Assembly: GCF_022369515.1 (NCBI RefSeq)
Contig: NZ_CP059724.1
Coordinates: forward strand, 4,588,001 to 4,652,000
Direction of reading: 5' to 3'
Length of the DNA: 64,000 nt
DNA from: Paenibacillus sp. 19GGS1-52
GTDB taxonomy: Bacteria; Bacillota; Bacilli; Paenibacillales; Paenibacillaceae
Every line of letters starts with the position of its first letter. Within the stretch, counting starts at the first letter, position 1. Positions 42,974 through 51,451 of the stretch are shown here, piece by piece. Under the pieces are notes generated by a model. It searched no databases, had not been told where the DNA came from, and worked only from the letters and a program-made list of their open reading frames with translations. Made by a program: the position numbers and the translations under genes.

Positions 42974-43016
42974 GCATACAGTTTTAACTTTACGAACTTT
43001 ATGTACAGTTTACTCT
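42974..43016. promoter_or_regulatory. Direct repeat in the opuA/gbsR divergent region, possible operator
   Basis: ATACAGTTTTAAC (from ~42976) and GTACAGTTTACT (from ~43002) repeat in the 257-bp region between opuAA and the regulator gene. It fits a site for the MarR-type regulator but is not proven. Confidence 0.4.
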
Positions 43017-43129
43017 GTTTAACGGAGAATTTCTTTGCAAGTGAATTCTTTACTTATTGTAGAGGATTTGATTACAATACAAGATAGAAGAGGTCCGCAA
43101 TATTAGGCCATTCCTCAGGGAGGGACACC

Positions 43130-43687
43130 ATGAATGATTTAGAAGGGCTTATGCCCGAACAAATACAGCGAATTAGCAAGACCCGGGAAAGAGTCATCGA
43201 TTCCATTGGCAAAAATTTAGATCTGTACGGTATAACATTGTCTATTGGACATTTATATGGTTATATGTACTTTAATCAAGGACCTATAACCTTAGATGAG
43301 CTTAGCCAAACGATGGGGATGAGTAAAACCTCCATGAGTACAGGCGTACGTACCCTGCTAGATCTGAAGATGATCGATAAAGTATGGGGTAAAGGTAACC
43401 GTAAGGATCTGTTCGAGGTAACGCCGGACTGGCATCAGAACTTTAGTGATTATTTCTCTATTAAATGGAGAAAAGCCGTTGAAGGAAATATGAACGCGCT
43501 AGCGAAATCACTTATAGAAATCAAAGACATGAAGACCGAGTATAACGAGGACATACAATTTAATGAGTTGCTTAGCACGGATGAAAATAAGATTGAAGAA
43601 GCCATTAAATACTACCGCTGGTTGCTAAAACTGATTGAAGCACTGGAGAACGGCACAATCTTCGATTTGATCCCTAAAGAAGGGTAA
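43130..43687 (+). CDS. GbsR/OpcR/OpuR-type MarR-like regulator
   Basis: 185 residues. Winged-helix sequence: IGHLYGYMYFNQGPITLDELSQTMGMSKTSMSTGVRTLLD (in pieces) as in GbsR and OpcR, which repress betaine/choline genes. The C-terminal half is helical and may bind choline or another quaternary amine. ATG after AGGGAGGGACACC. It diverges from the opuA operon, so control of opuA is the natural inference. A terminator follows at 43737-43783. Confidence 0.88.
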   Translation: MNDLEGLMPEQIQRISKTRERVIDSIGKNLDLYGITLSIGHLYGYMYFNQGPITLDELSQTMGMSKTSMSTGVRTLLDLKMIDKVWGKGNRKDLFEVTPDWHQNFSDYFSIKWRKAVEGNMNALAKSLIEIKDMKTEYNEDIQFNELLSTDENKIEEAIKYYRWLLKLIEALENGTIFDLIPKEG

Positions 43688-43736
43688 TGGGTACATTTGT
43701 TAATAACAGAAAATAACAGGCAGCTAATTTTTATAA

Positions 43737-43783
43737 ACAGGAACATTTTCCTCGACCTTTTGAGGAAAGTGTTCCTGTTTTTC
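43737..43783 (+). terminator. Intrinsic terminator of the gbsR-type gene
   Basis: CAGGAACATTTTCCTC and GAGGAAAGTGTTCCTG pair around GACCTTTT; five T follow. Confidence 0.9.
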
Positions 43784-43879
43784 CGTATAGTGCTTCCAGT
43801 CCTTCTAGGTGGTATCCCAGATGAATTTTAAGCTATAAACTCTCAACCTCCTTCCATTTAAGCCATTTACGAAATAGTA

Positions 43880-44420
43880 ATGCCTCAAGATGATCTGTTC
43901 ACTGAATTTTACATTCGTATCAATATATACAGCAAATTTATCCACGATTTTCACTTGCAGAATTCATATTCTTAATTTGGAAGTGGTTATCATTTTCACT
44001 GTATTTGATCACCACTTTATCAATGGGTCCAACAGCTGAGTCATACCATATATGTGAGTTGGAGAAATCAATAACAATATTGGACTGTTAAACGGATAAA
44101 TCGAATGATTCCAGAAACTCCTTCACTGAAGCAAAGTTAACCTTCTACTTTATATAGGGTTTGATTGCTCACTTCACGCTTTCAAACCTCAATTTTTGAA
44201 ACTTGTCCACGAAGAAGATTGTGCTCAATATTACCAGCAAGAAAGAGATCGTGGGTGCGACAACAATGAGAACGGTGACCAGAATCACGACTGCATCACT
44301 TTTCGGCGCTTTCCATAAAATACTGATGGAGAACAAGTCAAACGTACCGATCGAAACTATCGGTGGGATACTTTTTATTGATTTTGTTAAATACATGGTT
44401 AATAAATTCAGATTCTGCAA
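43880..44420 (-). pseudogene. SulP-family anion transporter, C-terminal remnant
   Basis: Minus-strand pieces match the end of SulP transporters. 44420-44169 gives SIPPIVSIGTFDLF, LWKAPKSDAVVILVTVLIV and VILSTIFFVDKFQKLR (last membrane helices). 44160-43938 gives KVNFASVKEFLESFDLSV, stop, then NIVIDFSNSHIWYDSAVGPI and DKVVIKYSEN, the STAS domain. A further shift near 43940 leads to DKFAVYIDTNVK. Several stops and shifts show it is dead. The N-terminal membrane part is missing. Confidence 0.75.
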
Positions 44421-44452
44421 CTACAACTTTTCAGAACACTAGCTTTTCATTG

Positions 44453-45910
44453 CTAAATATAATATTCAATGAACTCTTCACTATACTTATGTTCTGATCT
44501 CTTCTGAAAAAGCGCTATAAATAGTGCAGCAGCGCTCAACAACCCAATAAGCACAAAGGAAATTCTATAAGCCGTAATATTTGATTGTTTACTTGTAGCT
44601 GGCAGTAACCGAAGCGATATTTGGTATAACATACCACTAAGTGTAACACCCATCCCCATGCCAATTGTCCGACTCATATTTAGTGTTGCACCAGCCACCC
44701 CTAGTCGCTCTTTAGGAACACTTCCCATGATATGACTGTTATTAGGAGGTGTAAAAATCCCCATCCCAATTCCAACTAACAATAGACCAGAAAGAAGAAG
44801 TGGAGTATCTTGTTCGTTCTGGATAAAAGCCAGTAAAATGCATCCTCCAAAGACTGCACTCATCCCCATAATTGCTGGGAAGCGAATACCAAACCGATCT
44901 GATATGAAACCGGAAACAGGTGTAAAAACAGTCATGCCGATCGGAACAAATGACAAATAAAATCCGGTCATAGCAATGGTTGTGTGAAATTCGCTTTCGA
45001 TTAAAAACGGACTGAGAAGCAACACACCATACATCGCCGTAAAAGAAAGAAAGCTCGAAACATTACCAGTCAAAAAGATATTATTCTTAAATAAATTCAA
45101 ATCAAGCAATGGAGAATTCGAACGGCGCTCTTCTCTGATAAACGAAGTTAGTGCGAGCAGACCTGTGAACAAGCATAATATAATAATTGGTGAGGTCCAT
45201 CCTTTGATCTCGCCCTTATTCAATACATATACAATCATGACTAGAGCAGGGATGAGAAATGAGACCCCCCAATAGTCGAAAGGTTCTCGTTTCCTGCCTC
45301 GTATGTCTTTCGGAAGCAAAAGTACAGCAAGGATCGTTCCTATGATACCTATTGGAATATTGACAAAGAACAACCAACGCCAATCACCTATCGAAAGAAA
45401 AGCTCCACCAATTACTGGACCCAGGCTAAGTCCAATTCCTTGTGCACTCGCCTGAATGCCAATGGCTTTTCCTCGATGCTTCAGTGGGGTAGAGGCAGTA
45501 ATAATGGAGACACTATTGGCTTGTAACATAGCTGCTCCAATTGCTTGCAACACCCTAGAAAGTAACAGCATTGTTAAACTAGACGATAATCCACACAATA
45601 AGGAACTGAACAGAAATACACTAAAGCCAGCAGCATACATCCAGCGGCGACCAAACATATCCGCCAGTCTTCCAAATGGAATAACAAGCGACGCAAGCGT
45701 TAGCAAGTAAACCAGACTAATCCATTCCGCATCAGACATGCTTATACCAAATTGCCGAACCAGTGTTGGTAGTGCAAGATTGATTATGCTTGCATCTAGA
45801 GCTGCCATAAAGGCACCGATACACACCGTAAAAACAACCAGCCAATGGTAACCTTTCCGGTTGATAAGACTTTCAGAAGGACTATATGCAAAGATTTTTT
45901 TTGAATACAT
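44453..45910 (-). CDS. MFS drug exporter, DHA2 (14-helix) family
   Basis: 485 residues with about 14 hydrophobic spans. LDASIINLALPTLVRQFG, then GRLADMFGRRWMY and GVLQ-like GRVLQAIGAAMLQ are the typical motifs A and C regions of EmrB/QacA-like exporters. It probably expels hydrophobic drugs or metabolites using the proton gradient. It stands alone between the SulP remnant and the broken lgt gene. Confidence 0.88.
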   Translation of the reverse strand: MYSKKIFAYSPSESLINRKGYHWLVVFTVCIGAFMAALDASIINLALPTLVRQFGISMSDAEWISLVYLLTLASLVIPFGRLADMFGRRWMYAAGFSVFLFSSLLCGLSSSLTMLLLSRVLQAIGAAMLQANSVSIITASTPLKHRGKAIGIQASAQGIGLSLGPVIGGAFLSIGDWRWLFFVNIPIGIIGTILAVLLLPKDIRGRKREPFDYWGVSFLIPALVMIVYVLNKGEIKGWTSPIIILCLFTGLLALTSFIREERRSNSPLLDLNLFKNNIFLTGNVSSFLSFTAMYGVLLLSPFLIESEFHTTIAMTGFYLSFVPIGMTVFTPVSGFISDRFGIRFPAIMGMSAVFGGCILLAFIQNEQDTPLLLSGLLLVGIGMGIFTPPNNSHIMGSVPKERLGVAGATLNMSRTIGMGMGVTLSGMLYQISLRLLPATSKQSNITAYRISFVLIGLLSAAALFIALFQKRSEHKYSEEFIEYYI

Positions 45911-46007
45911 GGGTGATTATTTCCCCTTTGAGTGTTAATCAAACGCGAGAATATAACTAAGATTGGTCATACTAAGTTACACATGTTCATTGTCAGCTTT
46001 CAATACT

Positions 46008-46570
46008 TTACAGTGAGAGTTCAGTGGGATGGAAATAAACACTCCCAATATGCATCTGGTTTACAATCCAATCAGGAAGATGTAGCTTGTCCTGCAGAAA
46101 TTCCTTTGATACGGTCCTGCCATGCGCCTCCTGATTTATACAGTTCCCCCATCGGCCGATCATTTGACCAACAATCAAACCTGGAGCACAAATATCAACA
46201 ATGCGCAAAAAACCGTATCCCTTACGGCGGGTGTAGAACCAAGTTGCAATTAAGGCGGCAATCAATGCCCCATATATTACAATACCCCCATGCCATTTTG
46301 ATGATCTCAGGGAGGAGTGTTTTTGTAACTGTCCCATTGAAAAGCAACGAAATAGATACGGGCACCCACCAATGCAGAGGGAAGTCCTATCAATACCAAA
46401 TCCTTAAAAAAATCCATATGTACTCCAAAACGTTTGCCTTCACGGATGGCAAGTATGAGCCCGAGCAATGCTCCTATCCCGATAATGATCCCATACCACC
46501 GAACTGTCCAGGCTCCCAGCGAAAATACGATGGGACTAATTAAGATATACATTTGATTCTCCCTATCCAA
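46008..46570 (-). pseudogene. lgt: Prolipoprotein diacylglyceryl transferase (lgt), broken
   Basis: Two frames carry one Lgt protein. The 5' part (46570-46307) reads WTVRWYGIIIGIGALLGLIL, then GARIYFVAFQWDSYKNTPP, stop. The 3' part (46337-46008) continues with KWHGGIVIYGALIAA, GLIVGQMIGRWGNCINQEAHG and HIGSVYFHPTELSL, stop. GRWGNCINQEAHG is the catalytic region of Lgt. Two single-base shifts are needed near 46315-46335 and the last ~60 residues are missing. It is a duplicate or imported lgt, as such genes sit with CcdA-type clusters, so it is not the cell's only copy. Confidence 0.85.
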
Positions 46571-46975
46571 TACAAGTACTCATTATTTTTATTATAACAC
46601 TCAACACTTCACGACCATCACTCCGTAATGAAAAATCTCCGAGATTCTCAACTATTCTTAAGTATATATCTTTGAACCTAACGTTGATGGCCACATCTCC
46701 TATTCAATAGCAAGACCGCTATGTTTGTCTCTACAACCGCCACCATAATGACTGTACCACGTAGTATCCAGAAGTCCAACTACCCTCCAATAAAATCCAG
46801 CCCCCCTACAACTCTACCAGTCTGCTATATTATTTTTTACATATTGCAAAATAAGAGGGAAGTGTGTATTCATAAGTAAGAACCATCGATTACTGACTTC
46901 ATTGATCGTTCAAGCGAACAAGTGGATATTATATAAAGAATCAATTTGTTAACCTTACATCTCACCTTTCTAAAT
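46571..46975. other. Intergenic region, no gene seen
   Basis: 405 bp of A/T-rich DNA between the broken lgt and the TlpA-type gene. It holds only possible promoter words; no structure stood out. Confidence 0.4.
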
Positions 46976-47551
46976 TCATTTAATATTAGAAACTGATTCT
47001 TTCATCAACTCATAATTAATCGCGCCCTGAAATTTCCCCCGAATGACGCCAGTTGAATCCAACAGATACGTTGTAGGATAAGCTGCAATCTGATACTTTT
47101 GCATTACGTCCCCTTCAGGATCAAGTACAATCGGAAACGTCAATTTATGTTCACCCACGAAAGACTGAATCGATTCGGTGCTCTCTTCAGTTGGAGTTAG
47201 GTTTACACCTACAATAGCCACACTCTCCGATTTGTAATCTTCATAAAACTTTTGCATTTGGGGCATTTCCGCCCGGCAAGGTGGACACCAAGTTGCCCAA
47301 AAATTAATTAATACTTTCTTCCCTTTAAGTTCAGAAAGTTTAACAGGGTTACCATTCAAATCGTATAAAGTAAAATCTGGAGCAATCTGGCCTTTTTGAA
47401 TGCCTGTCTCCAGAATGGATACACTTTTATCTTCTACGTGTTCTGAAACTGAAGCGTTCTCCGCATCTGAAACGGATTTATTATAATAATCGTAGCCCCC
47501 GTAAACGACTAGCCCCAATAATAAGAAAATGACAATCATATTTTTTTTCAT
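46976..47551 (-). CDS. TlpA/ResA-type thioredoxin, membrane anchored
   Basis: 191 residues. N-terminal anchor (MIVIFLLLGLVVYGGYDYY) and thioredoxin fold with WATWCPPCRAEMP and AAYPTTYLL. It follows ccdA by 17 bp, so electrons from CcdA likely pass to it to reduce extracytoplasmic disulfides. Distinct in sequence from the protein at 2116-2637. Confidence 0.88.
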   Translation of the reverse strand: MKKNMIVIFLLLGLVVYGGYDYYNKSVSDAENASVSEHVEDKSVSILETGIQKGQIAPDFTLYDLNGNPVKLSELKGKKVLINFWATWCPPCRAEMPQMQKFYEDYKSESVAIVGVNLTPTEESTESIQSFVGEHKLTFPIVLDPEGDVMQKYQIAAYPTTYLLDSTGVIRGKFQGAINYELMKESVSNIK

Positions 47552-47568
47552 ACGGCTTACTCCTTTTA

Positions 47569-48291
47569 TTAAATATTAAAATCCCAAAACGTATATCTCG
47601 CAAGCCATGCACTGATTTTTTGCATTTGTCCGGTGAATAACAGAAACCCCATGCCAATAAGAAGCCACCCGTTTATTTTTGACAAGAGCGGTATCCATCT
47701 GTTCATTTTTTTCATGATGTTCATCGAATATGTCAGTAGCCATGAAATCAACAAAAAAGGAACTCCCAGCCCCAGGGAGTATACAGCCAGCATCCCAATT
47801 CCTTGCCACAATGAATCTGAAGACCCAGCCATAAGTAGAATAGAGGATAACGCTAAACCAACACACGGACTCCATCCTGCACCAAATGCCACACCCGTAA
47901 GTAAAGAATGGACCGTGCCGCGGCTTGAATTCCGATTCGACTCCCATGTTCTACCGGACATAAAAATGCGGAGCTTTAATAATCCAGCCATCTGCAGGCC
48001 GAATACAATAATCAGTAGACCGCTTATAAGTTGTACCAGTTCACGTTTCTGGGCAAATATACGTCCAATAGTACTCGCTGATGCCCCCATAGCAATGAAA
48101 ACCAAACTAAACCCGACAATGAAGCTTAGTGATTGATACAATAAGCTCACCCGGTTGACAACTATTTTCCCCTCTTGAAAAGAAGAGCCTGTTAAATGAG
48201 AGACATAGGCAGGAATGAGCGGGAAAACACAGGGCGATAAAAATGATAACATCCCCGCAGCAAAGGCAATGAAAATCGTTACATCATTCAT
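47569..48291 (-). CDS. ccdA: CcdA-type electron transporter
   Basis: 240 residues with six membrane spans. FLSPCVFPLIPAYVSHLTG and GVAFGAGWSPCVGLALSSIL contain the two redox cysteines with prolines (SPCV) that define CcdA/DsbD-beta. It moves electrons from thioredoxin inside to TlpA-like proteins outside. The start overlaps the end of the upstream membrane gene by 8 bp. Confidence 0.93.
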   Translation of the reverse strand: MNDVTIFIAFAAGMLSFLSPCVFPLIPAYVSHLTGSSFQEGKIVVNRVSLLYQSLSFIVGFSLVFIAMGASASTIGRIFAQKRELVQLISGLLIIVFGLQMAGLLKLRIFMSGRTWESNRNSSRGTVHSLLTGVAFGAGWSPCVGLALSSILLMAGSSDSLWQGIGMLAVYSLGLGVPFLLISWLLTYSMNIMKKMNRWIPLLSKINGWLLIGMGFLLFTGQMQKISAWLARYTFWDFNI

Positions 48292-48970
48292 GGAAGACTC
48301 CTTTCTGCTTCTTTTCGTCTAACCAGGTCCATCCAGTCAAGAAACCAGCGATCACAAGTAAAACGATTTGCTGTTTACTGAATGATAGTAACCACAACGG
48401 GCGTTCAGTGACTAAAAATAAAAGCGTAATATTTCCAATTAAAAACCAGATCGCAAATTGAATTCCCTTTAAATTTTTCGTTCTTATTTGTGAAATGAAC
48501 ATGGTAATCAGAAGAATAACTGTCAATCCGGCGGTTGCACTATGGAACCAAGCAGGGTGATCACTCATAATAACTAACAACACATGGTAAACAGTCCAAC
48601 CTGCGAAAGTAAACCATACTCCGATATCAACCATCACCCTAAAAGACAAGTTCAGTTTAGAGAACCTATACCAGATATAAGCCAAAACAGCTAAGGTAGC
48701 TAACCATCTCCCCTTTACTCCACCATCGAAATATAACAATGAAAGCGGATATTGAATGAATTCCACAAAGTGAAAAACAAGATAACTCCCTTTCCATACG
48801 ATCACCCAAAGCCCAATTGCATCTAGTGTGTAAGACAATACCGAATTCTTCTCCGGTAAATTACGTAGCCGATGTCGTAATATCAACCATCCTGCTGCTC
48901 CACAACTGAGGTACAGAATTAGTTGTCCGTTCAAAACGAAAGATCCTAACTGTAGATTATTCAAATCCAT
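48284..48970 (-). CDS. Polytopic membrane protein of the CcdA operon, unknown
   Basis: 228 residues with about seven hydrophobic spans. LSCGAAGWLILRHRLRNLP at the N-terminus and SLLYFDGGVKGRWLATLAV are loosely reminiscent of Lgt. It lies in one operon with ccdA (8-bp overlap) and the thioredoxin, near the broken true lgt. I do not recognise a specific family or a catalytic site. Confidence 0.6.
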   Translation of the reverse strand: MDLNNLQLGSFVLNGQLILYLSCGAAGWLILRHRLRNLPEKNSVLSYTLDAIGLWVIVWKGSYLVFHFVEFIQYPLSLLYFDGGVKGRWLATLAVLAYIWYRFSKLNLSFRVMVDIGVWFTFAGWTVYHVLLVIMSDHPAWFHSATAGLTVILLITMFISQIRTKNLKGIQFAIWFLIGNITLLFLVTERPLWLLSFSKQQIVLLVIAGFLTGWTWLDEKKQKGVFHE

Positions 48971-49101
48971 CTCCTCCTTCTTGACGAACGTTCTACCGAT
49001 CTTCCATATAAAACAAGCCCAGTACCGACTGGTACTAGGCAGTACTTAACATGAAATCCACTCAATTAAATCAGTGCATTTCAACTTAAGTAGATATAAT
49101 A

Positions 49102-49485
49102 TTACTGACTTTTATCCACACATGTGATAAGGCGCTTTTCTATATCGGACGCGATGGACATTAACTTGTCATTTTCTATGAGGCCAATGAGACTCGTTGG
49201 CTTCGGCAACCCGATTTTGGTAGTACCGTTTTCTTCATAAACCACTAGCTTGCAAGGAAGGAAATAACCAACAAGGGCATTTTCGGACAATACGTGCTTT
49301 GCTTCAACAGGATTACAAACCTCCAGGATATGATAGGTCATCTCAAGTTCGACGCCTTTTTCCTGAAGTTTCTCCTTCATATCCATCTGCCAAAGAACGC
49401 CAAACTTCTCTGCTTTCAGGTTTTCCGTAAGAGCTAATATCGCTTCTTCAGGTGTTTTGGTTGTTTCAACAGTATAATGGAACAT
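49102..49485 (-). CDS. DUF302 protein
   Basis: 127 residues. The start FHYTVETTKTPEEAILALTENLKAE, the middle FGVLWQMDMKEKLQEKG and the motif ILEVCNPVEAKHVL define the DUF302 family (TT1751-like fold). Members appear with sulfur-transfer and thiol-stress genes in Bacillota. It seems monocistronic, at the edge of the rhodanese cluster. Confidence 0.9.
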   Translation of the reverse strand: MFHYTVETTKTPEEAILALTENLKAEKFGVLWQMDMKEKLQEKGVELEMTYHILEVCNPVEAKHVLSENALVGYFLPCKLVVYEENGTTKIGLPKPTSLIGLIENDKLMSIASDIEKRLITCVDKSQ

Positions 49486-49505
49486 TACGCTTCATCCTCT
49501 CGTTA

Positions 49506-49622
49506 TCATTTTTGTACGATCAGAACATAATGAGCGTTAGTTGGGTGATGAACTGGTAATCCGTGAACTGGTGCATTATTTTCCCATTCCAGGTAAACAC
49601 AACGTCCGCCTTTACGCAATAC
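49506..49622 (-). pseudogene. C-terminal scrap of a SAM-dependent methyltransferase
   Basis: The minus strand reads LRKGGRCVYLEWENNAPVHG and LPVHHPTNAHYVLIVQK, stop. This resembles the end of a class I methyltransferase (L+KGGR...). Upstream the frame is broken. The rest of 49622-49790 shows no gene. Confidence 0.4.
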
Positions 49623-49793
49623 TCTATGACTCTCAGTCAGAGACTGAATTAGTCAATTTGCGTTCTTCAGCCTCTTGCTTATGACTGTAAGCATCACGGG
49701 TCAATATCCAAGGGATAGACGGAACCATTCGTTCGTTCAGCAGCAGTAAAATTATCATCACCCTAAATTGTCTATCCTAAACGGATGAGTCTC

Positions 49794-50183
49794 TTATCCG
49801 CGTTTCAGCTTACCGCTCCAGCCGCTTAAGCCACCTTGTAGGTGAACAAGCCCTGTAAAACCATTTTTGATCAGAACTCTTGCCGCATTCTTGCTTCGCA
49901 TACCACTTCGGCAATATAAAAAAATAGTATTATCCTTAGGTATTTCCCCTAAGCGACCAGACAGTTGGGATAATGGAATGTTCTTCGCACCGTTGATATA
50001 CCCAGTCTTATACTCTCCCGGCTCTCGTACATCGATAAGTATCCGTTTATCAGTGCGCTCCATCATATTTCGGAAATCCTCAGACCTTAGCGGCTTTAAT
50101 CCTTTAGCAGGTCTTACACGGGAATAGACAAACCAGAGCAACAATACAATCACTGCTATGTTAATGATTGAACCTGTGTTCAC
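49794..50183 (-). CDS. Rhodanese-like sulfurtransferase, membrane anchored
   Basis: 129 residues. An N-terminal membrane helix (IAVIVLLLWFVYS), then a rhodanese domain with LIDVREPGEYKTG and the active loop FLYCRSGMRSKNAA containing the catalytic cysteine. It overlaps the preceding gene by 23 bp. It would carry persulfide sulfur in the detoxification cluster. Confidence 0.9.
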   Translation of the reverse strand: MNTGSIINIAVIVLLLWFVYSRVRPAKGLKPLRSEDFRNMMERTDKRILIDVREPGEYKTGYINGAKNIPLSQLSGRLGEIPKDNTIFLYCRSGMRSKNAARVLIKNGFTGLVHLQGGLSGWSGKLKRG

Positions 50184-50583
50184 AATTCCTTCCTCCTTTT
50201 ACGGGAATTTCATGAAAATTTGTTTGGTCAGGCAAAAAATCACCTTGTATTGCAAATAGACTACGAAATCCATGCTTACGGAGGATTCTTGCTGCTTTAT
50301 TGCTTTGGTATAAATTGTTGGACAAAATTAATACATCATTATCAGGAAATAGATCGTGTTGCCAAACATAAGGTAGACGCCCTAAAGATATATTAATCGA
50401 GCCGGAAATATGTTCTTCCAAATAATCCGAAGCATCCCTGACATCGAGCATTTTCAAGTTTAAGCTATCCTTTGTTTGAATCCAGTCCTGAGCATTAACA
50501 TAGGAAAGTGAACGAACGGGCCAAAACTGGCGCCAGAACCATAAAACCACCGTTCCAATTAAAAAACACAATAGTATTATCAT
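50161..50583 (-). CDS. Rhodanese-like protein without the catalytic cysteine
   Basis: 140 residues from the ATG at 50583, after GACAGGGGAAT. The longer reading from 50697 overlaps the gene upstream. A membrane helix (MIILLCFLIGTVVLWFW) precedes a rhodanese fold with MLDVRDASDYLEEH. The loop normally CxxxxR reads LILSNNLYQSNKAAR: cysteine is absent. It is probably not a sulfurtransferase by itself and may bind or present the active neighbour. It lies between two active rhodanese genes. Confidence 0.75.
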   Translation of the reverse strand: MIILLCFLIGTVVLWFWRQFWPVRSLSYVNAQDWIQTKDSLNLKMLDVRDASDYLEEHISGSINISLGRLPYVWQHDLFPDNDVLILSNNLYQSNKAARILRKHGFRSLFAIQGDFLPDQTNFHEIPVKGGRNCEHRFNH

Positions 50584-50656
50584 ATTCCCCTGTCCTTTCA
50601 ATAGCGCTGCAGCAACTGGTAATTGCCCAGTTACTGCAGAACCGTCATGTAAGGCG

Positions 50657-50974
50657 TTAGTCACGCACCAGTTCATCCGTCCAGGCATTAAGTCCACCCG
50701 TCATGTTCACAACATTAAATCCCTTTTCACTCAGTAGTTCGCAAGCCATACCGCTCCGGTTCCCGCTTCGACAGATGACAATGGTTTCTCGTGCAGGATC
50801 CAGCTCATGTTGCCGTTCCAAAAGCAGTCCCAGCGGAATATGCTTGGCACCTTCGATATGTCCTTCTGCCCATTCATCAAGTTCGCGAACATCCAGCATA
50901 ATAAGGGTCTCCCCTTTCTTGAGCTGCGCTGCTATCTTCTGGGGTGTGATTTCTTTTGCAATCTTGAAAGCCAT
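50657..50974 (-). CDS. Rhodanese-like sulfurtransferase, cytoplasmic
   Basis: 105 residues. LIMLDVRELDEWAEGH, GAKHIPLG and the active loop VICRSGNRSGMAC with catalytic cysteine. No membrane segment. It is 40 bp after the CstR-like regulator gene and shares its promoter. It should transfer sulfane sulfur from or to thiols. Confidence 0.93.
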   Translation of the reverse strand: MAFKIAKEITPQKIAAQLKKGETLIMLDVRELDEWAEGHIEGAKHIPLGLLLERQHELDPARETIVICRSGNRSGMACELLSEKGFNVVNMTGGLNAWTDELVRD

Positions 50975-51014
50975 GTTAATCTCTCCGTTTCTTTATTCGG
51001 TATTAAGCTCTCCG

Positions 51015-51287
51015 TTAGTGACTTTTCACAAGAAGCTCGACGGCTTCCTTGACTATTTTCTGGGTATCTTGATTACCCCCAGCTTGTTCAGCTAAGATAC
51101 ATTGATGCAGGTTCTCCGCGACAATTTGGGCAATAGCTTTGTCGGATGCATTGCGTACGGCAGACATTTGAGCCACAACTTCTTTGCAAGACTTTCCTTC
51201 TTCCATCATTCGCAACACCCCCCGAACCTGACCCTCGATTTTGCGTAAACGTGTCTTCATTTCATCCGGATAATTGTAATCCATCAT
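51015..51287 (-). CDS. cstR: CstR-like persulfide-sensing repressor (CsoR family)
   Basis: 90 residues. The CsoR fold is clear from RLRKIEGQVRGVLRMMEEG, GKSCKEVVAQMSAVRNA and AENLHQCI. Two cysteines are present. At the position where CsoR has the copper-ligand histidine (four before the second Cys) there is Asn, as in CstR. That favours sensing of persulfides over copper. It is first in an operon with three rhodaneses and lies behind CsoR-type palindromes. Confidence 0.88.
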   Translation of the reverse strand: MMDYNYPDEMKTRLRKIEGQVRGVLRMMEEGKSCKEVVAQMSAVRNASDKAIAQIVAENLHQCILAEQAGGNQDTQKIVKEAVELLVKSH

Positions 51288-51305
51288 TAATCCTCACCTT
51301 TCAAG

Positions 51306-51330
51306 TTATACCAGTATGGGTATAGTATAA
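51306..51330. promoter_or_regulatory. CstR-type operator 1
   Basis: TTATACCAGTATGGGTATAG, directly upstream of cstR (ATACC-N5-GGGTAT). It resembles the TACCC...GGGTA palindromes bound by CsoR/CstR repressors. Confidence 0.55.
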
Positions 51331-51374
51331 TGCAATAAACGCTGCAAAAGAATTTTCAATTTCACGTCTCTCAT

Positions 51375-51425
51375 ATACTAGTACCCCTATAGGTATTAGT
51401 ATAACATGAAAAATTGTTAACACAA
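51375..51425 (-). promoter_or_regulatory. cstR promoter with CstR-type operator 2
   Basis: The palindrome TACCCCTATAGGTA (51382-51395) is flanked by ACTAGT and TTAGTAT. On the minus strand TATACT (51403-51398) is a -10, with a poor -35 TTGTGT (51425-51420) 16 bp upstream. An operator just past the -10 would block transcription. Confidence 0.65.
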
Positions 51426-51451
51426 CTCCTTTTAGGTATGTTTTTGCATGA

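Noticed and set aside
44203..44442. Plus-strand 79-residue ORF
   Set aside because: The other strand of the same stretch encodes clear SulP membrane helices.
51015..51287. Copper-sensing CsoR
   Set aside because: The His ligand four residues before the second Cys is Asn and the gene is embedded in sulfur-transfer genes.
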